Shown here one piece after another: positions 1 to 4,869 of a stretch of 6,901 nt of DNA (positions are counted from its first letter, which is position 1; every line of letters begins with the position of its first letter). Source of the DNA: Flavipsychrobacter sp. (lineage in GTDB: Bacteria; Bacteroidota; Bacteroidia; Chitinophagales; Chitinophagaceae); NCBI GenBank assembly GCA_021156265.1, contig JAJNBR010000153.1, positions 1 through 6,901 on the forward strand. The letters are read 5' to 3'. The notes under the pieces are model-generated. The model saw only the letters and a program-made list of their open reading frames with translations. It was not told where the DNA came from and did no database searches. A program made the translations under genes and the position numbers.

Positions 1-197
1 TCCGGTACCGGCAGTGGTGCTTGTTTGGGCAAGTGCAGCATATCGTTGCTGTTCTCTACCGCAAGTGAAGCAACGAGCTCCTTTTCAAAACTGCTGAAAT
101 AGCCTTCCGGGACGGTAAAAGGCATAGCGCGCGACATATCAGCCAGCGGGCTGCCCCAGCTCTTCAGTTCCTCCAGTATGTCGTTATGCTCTTTCAT
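1..197 (-). CDS. Partial small protein with VPEGYF motif, possible anti-sigma partner of the upstream ECF sigma factor
   Basis: This is the N-terminal 65 residues of a gene that continues past the left edge. It starts at the ATG at 197, preceded by a purine-rich AAAAGAAG. The protein begins MKEHNDILEELKSWGSPLAD and carries the segment PFTVPEGYFSSFEKEL at about residues 26-41. From memory, a (F/V)xVPxxYF segment near the N-terminus recurs in uncharacterised Bacteroidota proteins encoded directly after ECF sigma factors; some of these have a later membrane helix. The gene lies 31 bp downstream of the sigma factor on the same strand, so the two are probably co-transcribed. No membrane segment or signal peptide is visible in the part present. 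An anti-sigma or sigma-modulating role is inferred from position only; it could be an unrelated small cytoplasmic protein. Confidence 0.7.
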   Translation of the reverse strand, partial: MKEHNDILEELKSWGSPLADMSRAMPFTVPEGYFSSFEKELVASLAVENSNDMLHLPKQAPLPVP

Positions 198-228
198 CTT
201 CTTTTAGACCTTTTTATTGTTCTTCCGT

Positions 229-789
229 TTAACCGTTGAGTATGTATGCTTCTACTTTTTTAACAGCATGATGGTAAGACGCTTTCAGCGAGCCCACTGA
301 TGTATCCAGTATACCAGCCATTTCTTCATACGGCATCTCATCATAATACCGTAGGTTGAATACCAGGCGCTGCTTTTCGGGCAGCGACTGGATAGCCTGT
401 TGTAGTTTCCACTCCAGCTTATTGGCATCGAACCCTTTTTGAGCTTCCAGCTTACCGGCAACCGACGATTCCGAATCATCGAGTGATATAGATCCACGCC
501 GTTTTTGCTGTTCCAGCCAGGTCAAAGTCTCATTGGTCGCAATGCGGTAGAGCCAGGTATACAGGTTAGATTCCCGCTTGAAATTTTCCAGGTTCTTCCA
601 GACTTTTATGAATACATTTTGCAATACGTCGTTCGCGTCCTCATGCTCTACAACCATACGGCGGATGTGCCAATACAGCCGTTGCTGGTACTTGCGTACC
701 AGTTGTGTGAAGGCTACTTCACGGGTTTTTTCGTCTTTGAATGACGCCAGGATGATGCTGTCGTCAATTTCTATGGCCGTTCCGGACAT
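229..789 (-). CDS. ECF-type sigma-70 family RNA polymerase sigma factor
   Basis: A complete 186-residue protein of usual ECF length with only sigma regions 2 and 4. Region 2 spans about residues 27-92: DANDVLQNVFIKVW (51-64) is the core-binding 2.2 segment, and YTWLYRIATNETL follows as region 2.3/2.4 for -10 recognition. A charged linker (about 95-125) leads to region 4 (about 127-182), with LPEKQRLVF and a helix-turn-helix around MPYEEMAGILDTSVGSLKAS that would read the -35 element. The ATG at 789 has a good AAGGGA ribosome site (795-800) five bases upstream. It is the first gene of a minus-strand pair with the VPEGYF protein and is divergent from fmt. ECF factors normally direct RNA polymerase to a small stress or envelope regulon, often including their own promoter; the inducing signal cannot be read from this sequence. 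Confidence 0.95.
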   Translation of the reverse strand: MSGTAIEIDDSIILASFKDEKTREVAFTQLVRKYQQRLYWHIRRMVVEHEDANDVLQNVFIKVWKNLENFKRESNLYTWLYRIATNETLTWLEQQKRRGSISLDDSESSVAGKLEAQKGFDANKLEWKLQQAIQSLPEKQRLVFNLRYYDEMPYEEMAGILDTSVGSLKASYHHAVKKVEAYILNG

Positions 790-820
790 CCAGATCCCTT
801 TCGTTTATATATAATAGACA

Positions 821-845
821 ATCTTAAGTTAGCAAAGTTTAAGAT
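821..845. promoter_or_regulatory. Inverted repeat in the sigma factor/fmt divergent region, possible regulator site
   Basis: Perfect 7-bp arms, ATCTTAA (821-827) and TTAAGAT (839-845), flank an 11-bp spacer. The repeat lies 32 bp upstream of the sigma factor start and about 45 bp upstream of the preferred fmt start, in an AT-rich non-coding gap. Its position suits an operator or promoter element for the sigma gene, but the arms are short and AT-rich, so chance is possible. No clean TAnnTTTG box serves the sigma gene; the closest minus-strand match, inside this repeat, has one extra base. Confidence 0.3.
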
Positions 846-874
846 GCAAATGTCGGCAAAATGTTAAATCCGCT

Positions 875-882
875 TAGTTTTG
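875..882 (+). promoter_or_regulatory. Bacteroidota -7 box for fmt (TAGTTTTG)
   Basis: TAGTTTTG matches the Bacteroidota primary sigma -7 consensus TAnnTTTG at all fixed positions. No clear TTG-type -33 element lies 19-22 bp upstream, so the promoter is only half supported. Transcription would begin a few bases after 882, roughly 886-890. That is directly in front of the ATG at 891 and downstream of the earlier in-frame ATG at 861. Confidence 0.5.
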
Positions 883-890
883 CAACGTTT

Positions 891-1823
891 ATGCCTTCTT
901 TAGCCGATCTCCGCATTGTTTTCTATGGTACGCCCGATTTTGCCGTGGCATCTCTTGACGCCCTGGTGCAGGCCGGTGCTAACATAGTGGGCGTTGTAAC
1001 AGCGCCCGATAAACCCGCCGGACGTGGTATGCAGCTGAACAACTCCGCAGTAAAACTGTATGCCTTGGGAAAAGGGTTGGCGATACTGCAGCCGCTAAAA
1101 TTGAAAGACCCCGAATTCATTGCCGAACTGCAGAGCTTGAAACCTGACCTGCAGGTGGTAGTGGCGTTCCGGATGATGCCGGAGGTTGTGTGGAATATGC
1201 CGCCCATGGGTACGATCAACGTCCATGCCTCACTGCTTCCGCAGTACCGCGGCGCTGCGCCTATCAATTGGGCTATTATCAATGGAGAAACGGAAACCGG
1301 CGTTACGACCTTCAAGCTGAAGCACGAGATAGATACGGGTGACATATTATTGCAGAAGAGCACTCCGATCGAAGCAGATGATAACATCGGAACACTATAC
1401 GAAAGGCTGATGAAGATGGGTGGTGAGCTGTTGGTGGAAACTGTTCAGGGTTTGGCGGCAGGTACGATCAGAGAAATTCCGCAGCAGAGCAGACCGGCAT
1501 CGGAGCTAAAGCATGCACCTAAGATTTTTAAAGAAGATACCCTGATCGACTGGTCAAAGCCGGTAAAGGATATTCATAACCGGGTGAGAGGCCTGTCGCC
1601 ACATCCGGCTGCTTACACTATGTACAGTGGCAAGTTTATGAAGATATATGCGTCGCACTATGAGGTTGCAGCGCATGGTAAAGAGCCGGGCACGCTAGAT
1701 ACTGATAATAAAACCTACCTGCGCTTCGCCGCCAACGATGGTTGGTTGTATGCCGACGAACTGCAGCAGGAGGGTAAAAAACGCATGGAGGTAACCTCGT
1801 TCCTAAGAGGCTTTCGGGGCTAG
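891..1823 (+). CDS. fmt: Methionyl-tRNA formyltransferase
   Basis: A 310-residue cytoplasmic enzyme that transfers a formyl group from 10-formyl-THF to the amino group of Met-tRNA(fMet) for translation initiation. The Rossmann-type N-terminal domain begins LRIVFYGTPDFAV, followed by APDKPAGRG. The formyltransferase signature is NVHASLLPQYRGAAPINWA, with catalytic Asn110 and His112, and Asp148 in EIDTGDIL; their spacing matches E. coli Fmt (N106, H108, D144). The C-terminal OB-like tRNA-binding domain follows (about 205-310), with the conserved IHNRVRGLSPHPAAYT segment. An in-frame ATG at 861 would add ten residues, but the ATG at 891 fits the family N-terminus better, and the promoter box at 875-882 would place 861 outside the transcript. 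There is no Shine-Dalgarno at either start. The last 21 bp overlap aroQ on the opposite strand. The def gene, a frequent partner elsewhere, is not in view. Confidence 0.97.
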   Translation: MPSLADLRIVFYGTPDFAVASLDALVQAGANIVGVVTAPDKPAGRGMQLNNSAVKLYALGKGLAILQPLKLKDPEFIAELQSLKPDLQVVVAFRMMPEVVWNMPPMGTINVHASLLPQYRGAAPINWAIINGETETGVTTFKLKHEIDTGDILLQKSTPIEADDNIGTLYERLMKMGGELLVETVQGLAAGTIREIPQQSRPASELKHAPKIFKEDTLIDWSKPVKDIHNRVRGLSPHPAAYTMYSGKFMKIYASHYEVAAHGKEPGTLDTDNKTYLRFAANDGWLYADELQQEGKKRMEVTSFLRGFRG

Positions 1824-2243
1824 TTTATCGATAAAGAACTCCAATGCCAGAGCATAGCCTTTTAATCCCAGGCCGGTGATGCAACCAACACATTTTGAGG
1901 CTGTTATCGAGTGCTTCCGATATTCTTCGCGGGCATATATATTCGAAATGTGCACTTCCACTACCGGTATATCGATAGCAGCTATCGCATCTGCCAGGGC
2001 GATGCTGGTGTGCGTATAGCCACCGCCATTCAGGATAATACCCTGTACCTGTCCGCGGCAGCTATGAAGATAGTCTATCAACTCGCCCTCTATATTCGAC
2101 TGGAAGGTGCGAATGGAGATAGCTTTGTATTTTTGCTGTAATGAAGCGAGATAAGCATCCAGGGGCACACTGCCGTAAATGTCCTGCTCCCGGGTGCCCA
2201 CCAGGTTTAAATTCGGTCCATTGACTATCGCTATCTCCGCCAT
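1803..2243 (-). CDS. aroQ: Type II 3-dehydroquinate dehydratase
   Basis: A complete 146-residue protein of typical length for the dodecameric type II enzyme. It converts 3-dehydroquinate to 3-dehydroshikimate, the third step of the shikimate pathway, in the cytoplasm. The N-terminal signature is NGPNLNLVGTREQDIYG, with the flexible-lid Arg18 and catalytic Tyr23. Next come FQSNIEGELIDYLH, the substrate loop LNGGGYTHTSIAL with Asn72 and His78, EVHISN with catalytic His98, and Arg105 in AREEYRKHS. All expected active-site residues are present. The start ATG at 2243 opens directly on the core strand (MAEIAIVNGPN). It is divergent from the MarR gene across 75 bp, and its 3' end runs into the end of fmt. 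From memory, aroQ next to a divergent xerD is a common arrangement in Bacteroidota; here the MarR gene sits between them. Confidence 0.97.
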   Translation of the reverse strand: MAEIAIVNGPNLNLVGTREQDIYGSVPLDAYLASLQQKYKAISIRTFQSNIEGELIDYLHSCRGQVQGIILNGGGYTHTSIALADAIAAIDIPVVEVHISNIYAREEYRKHSITASKCVGCITGLGLKGYALALEFFIDKLAPKAS

Positions 2244-2251
2244 TCTTAAAT

Positions 2252-2285
2252 TTTGTGCAAATTAAAAACCTGTTGCTTATTTTTG
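2252..2285 (+). promoter_or_regulatory. Bacteroidota-type promoter for the MarR gene and xerD
   Basis: TTTG at 2252-2255 serves as the -33 element and TATTTTTG at 2278-2285 is a perfect TAnnTTTG -7 box, with 22 bp between them. This is close to the usual 19-21 bp. Transcription would begin near 2289-2292, leaving a leader of about 27-30 nt before the ATG at 2319, with no Shine-Dalgarno in it. There is no separate promoter in the 10 bp before xerD, so this one probably drives both genes. The -33 element lies within 13 bp of the aroQ start, so regulation here may reach the divergent gene. Confidence 0.65.
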
Positions 2286-2299
2286 TATTGAAACAAAAA
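2280..2299. promoter_or_regulatory. Candidate MarR operator (20-bp inverted repeat)
   Basis: Perfect 7-bp arms TTTTTGT (2280-2286) and ACAAAAA (2293-2299) surround a 6-bp spacer, ATTGAA. The 20-bp length fits the 16-20 bp palindromes usually bound by MarR dimers. The repeat covers most of the -7 box (2278-2285) and the predicted transcription start of the MarR gene, so bound protein would block initiation. That is the standard negative autoregulation arrangement of the family. The arms are A/T runs, so part of the symmetry could be compositional; the G/C pair within the arms (G2285, C2294) makes it more credible. Confidence 0.5.
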
Positions 2300-2318
2300 A
2301 ATATATAAATACCCCTGC

Positions 2319-2780
2319 ATGCCGAACCTTGAAGATATCATTAAAACAAAGCCCATTAAAGATCCCTATTCACGCGCATATTTAAACATCATGTACACGG
2401 GCAACTGGATCCTCGGCAGGATCAACCAGGTGCTGAAACCATTTGACCTGACTGAGCCACAATACAATGTATTGCGCATCTTACGTGGGCAGCAGGGTGA
2501 GGCCATGCCTTTGTTCGAGATACAGGAGCGCATGATCCAGAAAATGTCGAATGTATCAAGGCTCATAGACAAATTGCTGGAGAAAGGACTTGTGGTGCGT
2601 AAAGAATGTCGCGACAACCGGCGCAAGGTAGACATTATGATCACCAAAAAAGGGCTCGATATGCTGGATGCTGTTGAGCCTAACCTGAATGGCCTATTCG
2701 ACACGGTGGCAAAAAACCTGAAAAAGGACGATGCCCGCCTTTTGGGCGAATTGCTGGACACCTTACGTAAAGACTTGTAA
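2319..2780 (+). CDS. MarR-family winged helix-turn-helix transcriptional regulator
   Basis: A complete 153-residue protein of normal MarR length, acting as a dimeric DNA-binding regulator that usually represses its own operon until a ligand or oxidant is sensed. N- and C-terminal helices (about 15-42 and 118-150) would form the dimer interface. The winged helix lies at about 43-112: LTEPQYNVLRIL begins it, IQKMSNVSRLIDKLLEKGLVVR (73-94) is the recognition region, and RDNRRKVDIMITKKG (98-112) is the wing with the family Asp and Arg residues. A single cysteine, Cys97, sits just before the wing; redox sensing there is possible but unsupported. The start ATG at 2319 follows a good promoter with a palindrome over its -7 box. 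The gene ends 10 bp before xerD, so it probably forms an operon with it. The ligand and target genes are unknown. Confidence 0.92.
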   Translation: MPNLEDIIKTKPIKDPYSRAYLNIMYTGNWILGRINQVLKPFDLTEPQYNVLRILRGQQGEAMPLFEIQERMIQKMSNVSRLIDKLLEKGLVVRKECRDNRRKVDIMITKKGLDMLDAVEPNLNGLFDTVAKNLKKDDARLLGELLDTLRKDL

Positions 2781-2790
2781 TTTAGCGTCT

Positions 2791-3690
2791 GTGTGGGACG
2801 CATACCTCAAGGGATTTAAAGCTTATTTACAATTAGAACGTTCACTGTCGGATAACACGGTAGAAGCCTACCTGCACGATGTAGCGTTGCTGGGTGGTTT
2901 TGTTGCCGACAACTACAACGGGCTTGGCGTTGATGCTATAGAATTGAAGCATTTGCAGGCGCTGGTTCAGCACATCAACAAACTGGAACTTTCCGCCGGT
3001 ACACAGGCAAGGGTCATCAGCGGCATAAAAGCATTTTATCGCTACCTGTTGCTGGAAGAAGTAGTAAAACTGGACCCCACCATGCTACTGGAAGCACCGA
3101 AACTGAAAAGAGCTTTACCCTCCTTCCTGAGTATTGCTGAAATAGAGCAGCTGTTCACTGCCATAGATCACAGCACACCGGAAGGTCAGCGCAACCGTGC
3201 AATGATCGAAACGATGTACAGTTGTGGGCTCCGTGTCAGCGAGTTGGTTGGCCTTACTATTTCCAATCTTTATCTCGATATCGGCTTTTTACGTGTCATA
3301 GGTAAGGGCAATAAAGAACGCCTGGTGCCCATTGGCGACAGCGCCGCGACACAGGTGAAGCTATATAAAGAGCATATCCGTTCGCATGTCAGCATCAAAC
3401 AAGGCAACGAGGATGTACTCTTTCTCAACCGCAGAGGCAGCAGGCTATCGCGCGTTATGGTGTTCCTGATATTGAAAGACCTCACGGCGAAGTGCGGCAT
3501 CAAAAAGAACATCCACCCCCACACGTTACGTCACTCGTTTGCTACGCACCTGGTAGAAGCCGGTGCAGACCTGCGTGCGGTCCAGGAAATGCTCGGGCAT
3601 AAGAGCATCACTACTACGGAGATCTATACACATCTTGACCGTACCTATCTCCGGCAAACGTTGGAGAAATACCATCCCCGTTTTGCTTAG
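2791..3690 (+). CDS. xerD: Site-specific tyrosine recombinase XerD
   Basis: A 299-residue recombinase that, with a XerC-type partner, resolves chromosome dimers at the dif site near the terminus under FtsK control. The N-terminal SAM-like core-binding domain (about 3-90, with FKAYLQLERSLSDNTVEAYLHDV) clamps DNA. The catalytic domain follows with the full set Arg148 (SCGLRVSEL), Lys172 (GKGNKERLVP), His244 and Arg247 (HTLRHSFATHL), His270 (LGHKS) and nucleophile Tyr279 (EIYTHL). I chose the GTG at 2791 because these residue numbers then equal those I recall for E. coli XerD. An in-frame ATG at 2731 would add 20 unrelated residues and overlap the MarR gene. No clear ribosome site is visible, which is common in this phylum. 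No integron, integrase or IS context is present, so this is the housekeeping enzyme; XerC is the alternative name. Confidence 0.93.
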   Translation: MWDAYLKGFKAYLQLERSLSDNTVEAYLHDVALLGGFVADNYNGLGVDAIELKHLQALVQHINKLELSAGTQARVISGIKAFYRYLLLEEVVKLDPTMLLEAPKLKRALPSFLSIAEIEQLFTAIDHSTPEGQRNRAMIETMYSCGLRVSELVGLTISNLYLDIGFLRVIGKGNKERLVPIGDSAATQVKLYKEHIRSHVSIKQGNEDVLFLNRRGSRLSRVMVFLILKDLTAKCGIKKNIHPHTLRHSFATHLVEAGADLRAVQEMLGHKSITTTEIYTHLDRTYLRQTLEKYHPRFA

Positions 3691-3693
3691 TGA

Positions 3694-4314
3694 TTATTTA
3701 ATGACGATAGCATCGCCATCGTGCAGGGCTTTGAACAGCATTTTATGATCGATGTAGTACTGTACTACCTTTTCCATTTGTTCGGATTCAAAATGGTCTG
3801 AACGGTAATGCGGCACAATGTAATAGGGTACGATTCCCAGTCCGTCCCAAATCGTTTCGTGCTCTTCGCCATAAGGTTTGGCGTTTGGGTCGTCGGCCAG
3901 GTGGATGCCTTTGAGCGAAGGGCTGAGAACGCATGCGCCGGCAGAGTAGCCGCCATACACTTTGTTCACCCTTGCCACCCACATCGATTCCAGTATGATA
4001 TCGAGGCCGCTGAGCTTCATGGCTTGCCGCAGCACGAACGTATTACCACCTCTTACCCAGATAACGCAATACTTGTGCAGTTCATCCTTCAGCGCGTCGC
4101 AGTTGCTGAAGTAGTTCTTCAGATCAACGACCGTTGGGTCAAGACCGGCCTGGCGTAAATCTTCAAGGTCACGTTCTATCAAACCTTGCAGTTCTGCCGG
4201 GTCCATAGCATCGCAGGCATTGGGTATATATGCAGTCTTGTTGTCCTCGCCGAATAATTCTTTCAGCTTGTCAACCTTGTCGCCCATGCGATATGAAGAG
4301 AGATACAGTTTCAT
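3694..4314 (-). CDS. Peptidase S51 family protein (dipeptidase E / class I glutamine amidotransferase-like)
   Basis: A 206-residue cytoplasmic protein with no signal peptide, beginning MKLYLSSYRMGDK. The S51 fold features are present: YIPNACDA after the first strands, WVRGGNTFVLRQAM around residues 86-99, the nucleophile elbow GGYSAGA with Ser124, and the candidate catalytic histidine His169 in VPHYRSDH. Characterised S51 members include PepE, which cleaves Asp-Xaa dipeptides, and the cyanophycinases; length and an intact Ser/His pair favour a PepE-like dipeptidase, but the substrate cannot be read from the sequence. The preceding lipoprotein gene ends TGA one base before the ATG at 4314, which suggests translational coupling. 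An in-frame ATG at 4326 adds MTSE and overlaps that gene; it is less family-like. The 3' end converges on xerD with only 3 bp between them and no terminator hairpin. Confidence 0.85.
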   Translation of the reverse strand: MKLYLSSYRMGDKVDKLKELFGEDNKTAYIPNACDAMDPAELQGLIERDLEDLRQAGLDPTVVDLKNYFSNCDALKDELHKYCVIWVRGGNTFVLRQAMKLSGLDIILESMWVARVNKVYGGYSAGACVLSPSLKGIHLADDPNAKPYGEEHETIWDGLGIVPYYIVPHYRSDHFESEQMEKVVQYYIDHKMLFKALHDGDAIVIK

Positions 4315-4315
4315 C

Positions 4316-4837
4316 TCAGAAGTCAATGTTGTATTGTGGTAAGTTACTGCAATCTGTTCGTGAATAGCGTATGCTGTATGGCGCCGAAGTATTCAGGTAT
4401 TCTTTGCCGGTTTTTTCATTGAATGAGGACGGCTGCTGCAATATATCGCTGCCGTCTCTTTTAAAAGAAACGCCTACAGAATCTTTCATGCCTTCCTGTT
4501 CATAATACCAGGTGCCGAACATTATATCTCCATCCCTGCTGCCACGAATGCGGCCAAAGCGTGCATCCTTTTGATGAGGAAGATACATAAGCACGCCGGT
4601 TACTTCATCGCCCTGCATCACCAGTTTCAACGATTTCGTGTCCTGTTTGGTGGTGCCCCCCGCCAGCAGGTAACACAGGCTGTCTATTTCGTGTGTGTTC
4701 ACTTCACCCGCTGCCTCCAGCGCTTCGCTCACAGCAGCGCTATCCGATTTTTGTTCAGCCTCATTAACCACATCGCCGCAGGATGGCAGTGATGCTGAGA
4801 TAATGACGAATGCGAAGCGTTTCATGGCTGTTTTCAT
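4316..4837 (-). CDS. Small hypothetical lipoprotein
   Basis: A 173-residue protein starting MKTAMKRFAFVIISASLPSC, a short lipoprotein signal with Lys/Arg n-region, hydrophobic core and lipobox L-P-S-C (lipidated Cys20). Pro before Ser is slightly atypical. A polar acidic linker (about 21-48) precedes a likely beta-rich domain (about 52-165) with SLCYLLAGGTT, LKLVMQGDEVTGVLMYLPHQKDARFGRI, GDIMFGTWYYEQEGMKDSVGVSFKRDG and PSSFNEKTGKEY. I recognise this pattern from uncharacterised Bacteroidota lipoproteins of similar size, but know of no function. Start choice is between the ATGs at 4837 and 4825 (MKRFAFVII, Cys16); neither has a strong ribosome site. A TTG at 4861 would weaken the signal peptide. 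It lies 32 bp after uvrA and one base before the S51 peptidase gene, so it is probably part of that transcript. It would be anchored in the outer membrane, or the periplasmic face of the inner one. Confidence 0.8.
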   Translation of the reverse strand: MKTAMKRFAFVIISASLPSCGDVVNEAEQKSDSAAVSEALEAAGEVNTHEIDSLCYLLAGGTTKQDTKSLKLVMQGDEVTGVLMYLPHQKDARFGRIRGSRDGDIMFGTWYYEQEGMKDSVGVSFKRDGSDILQQPSSFNEKTGKEYLNTSAPYSIRYSRTDCSNLPQYNIDF

Positions 4838-4869
4838 AGGGTTGCTTAATAATTGTACCAATACGGCTG

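Noticed and set aside
834..864. Possible minus-strand promoter for the sigma factor (TTTTG near 864-860 and TAAACTTTG near 842-834)
   Set aside because: The -7 candidate has one extra base and the spacing to the -33 candidate is only about 15 bp, too short for the Bacteroidota consensus.
923..1387. Long open frame antisense to fmt (154 codons)
   Set aside because: No recognisable protein features; it is the complement of well-conserved fmt codons.
1788..1810. Short hairpins near the end of fmt (GAGGT/ACCTC and CCTC/GAGG) as a terminator
   Set aside because: Stems are 4-5 bp, lie inside coding sequence, and no T-run follows.
2128..2135. Perfect TAnnTTTG match (TATTTTTG) on the plus strand inside aroQ, antisense to the gene
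   Set aside because: No TTG-type -33 element at the right distance, and the bases are explained by Gln-Lys-Tyr codons of aroQ; a chance match.
2791..3690. Tyrosine recombinase as a sign of an integrative element or phage
   Set aside because: Length and active-site numbering match housekeeping XerD, the neighbours are core genes, and no att repeats, tRNA or phage genes are present.
4859..4861. TTG as the lipoprotein start
   Set aside because: It would put eight extra residues before the signal peptide; the ATGs at 4837 or 4825 give a proper lipoprotein signal.
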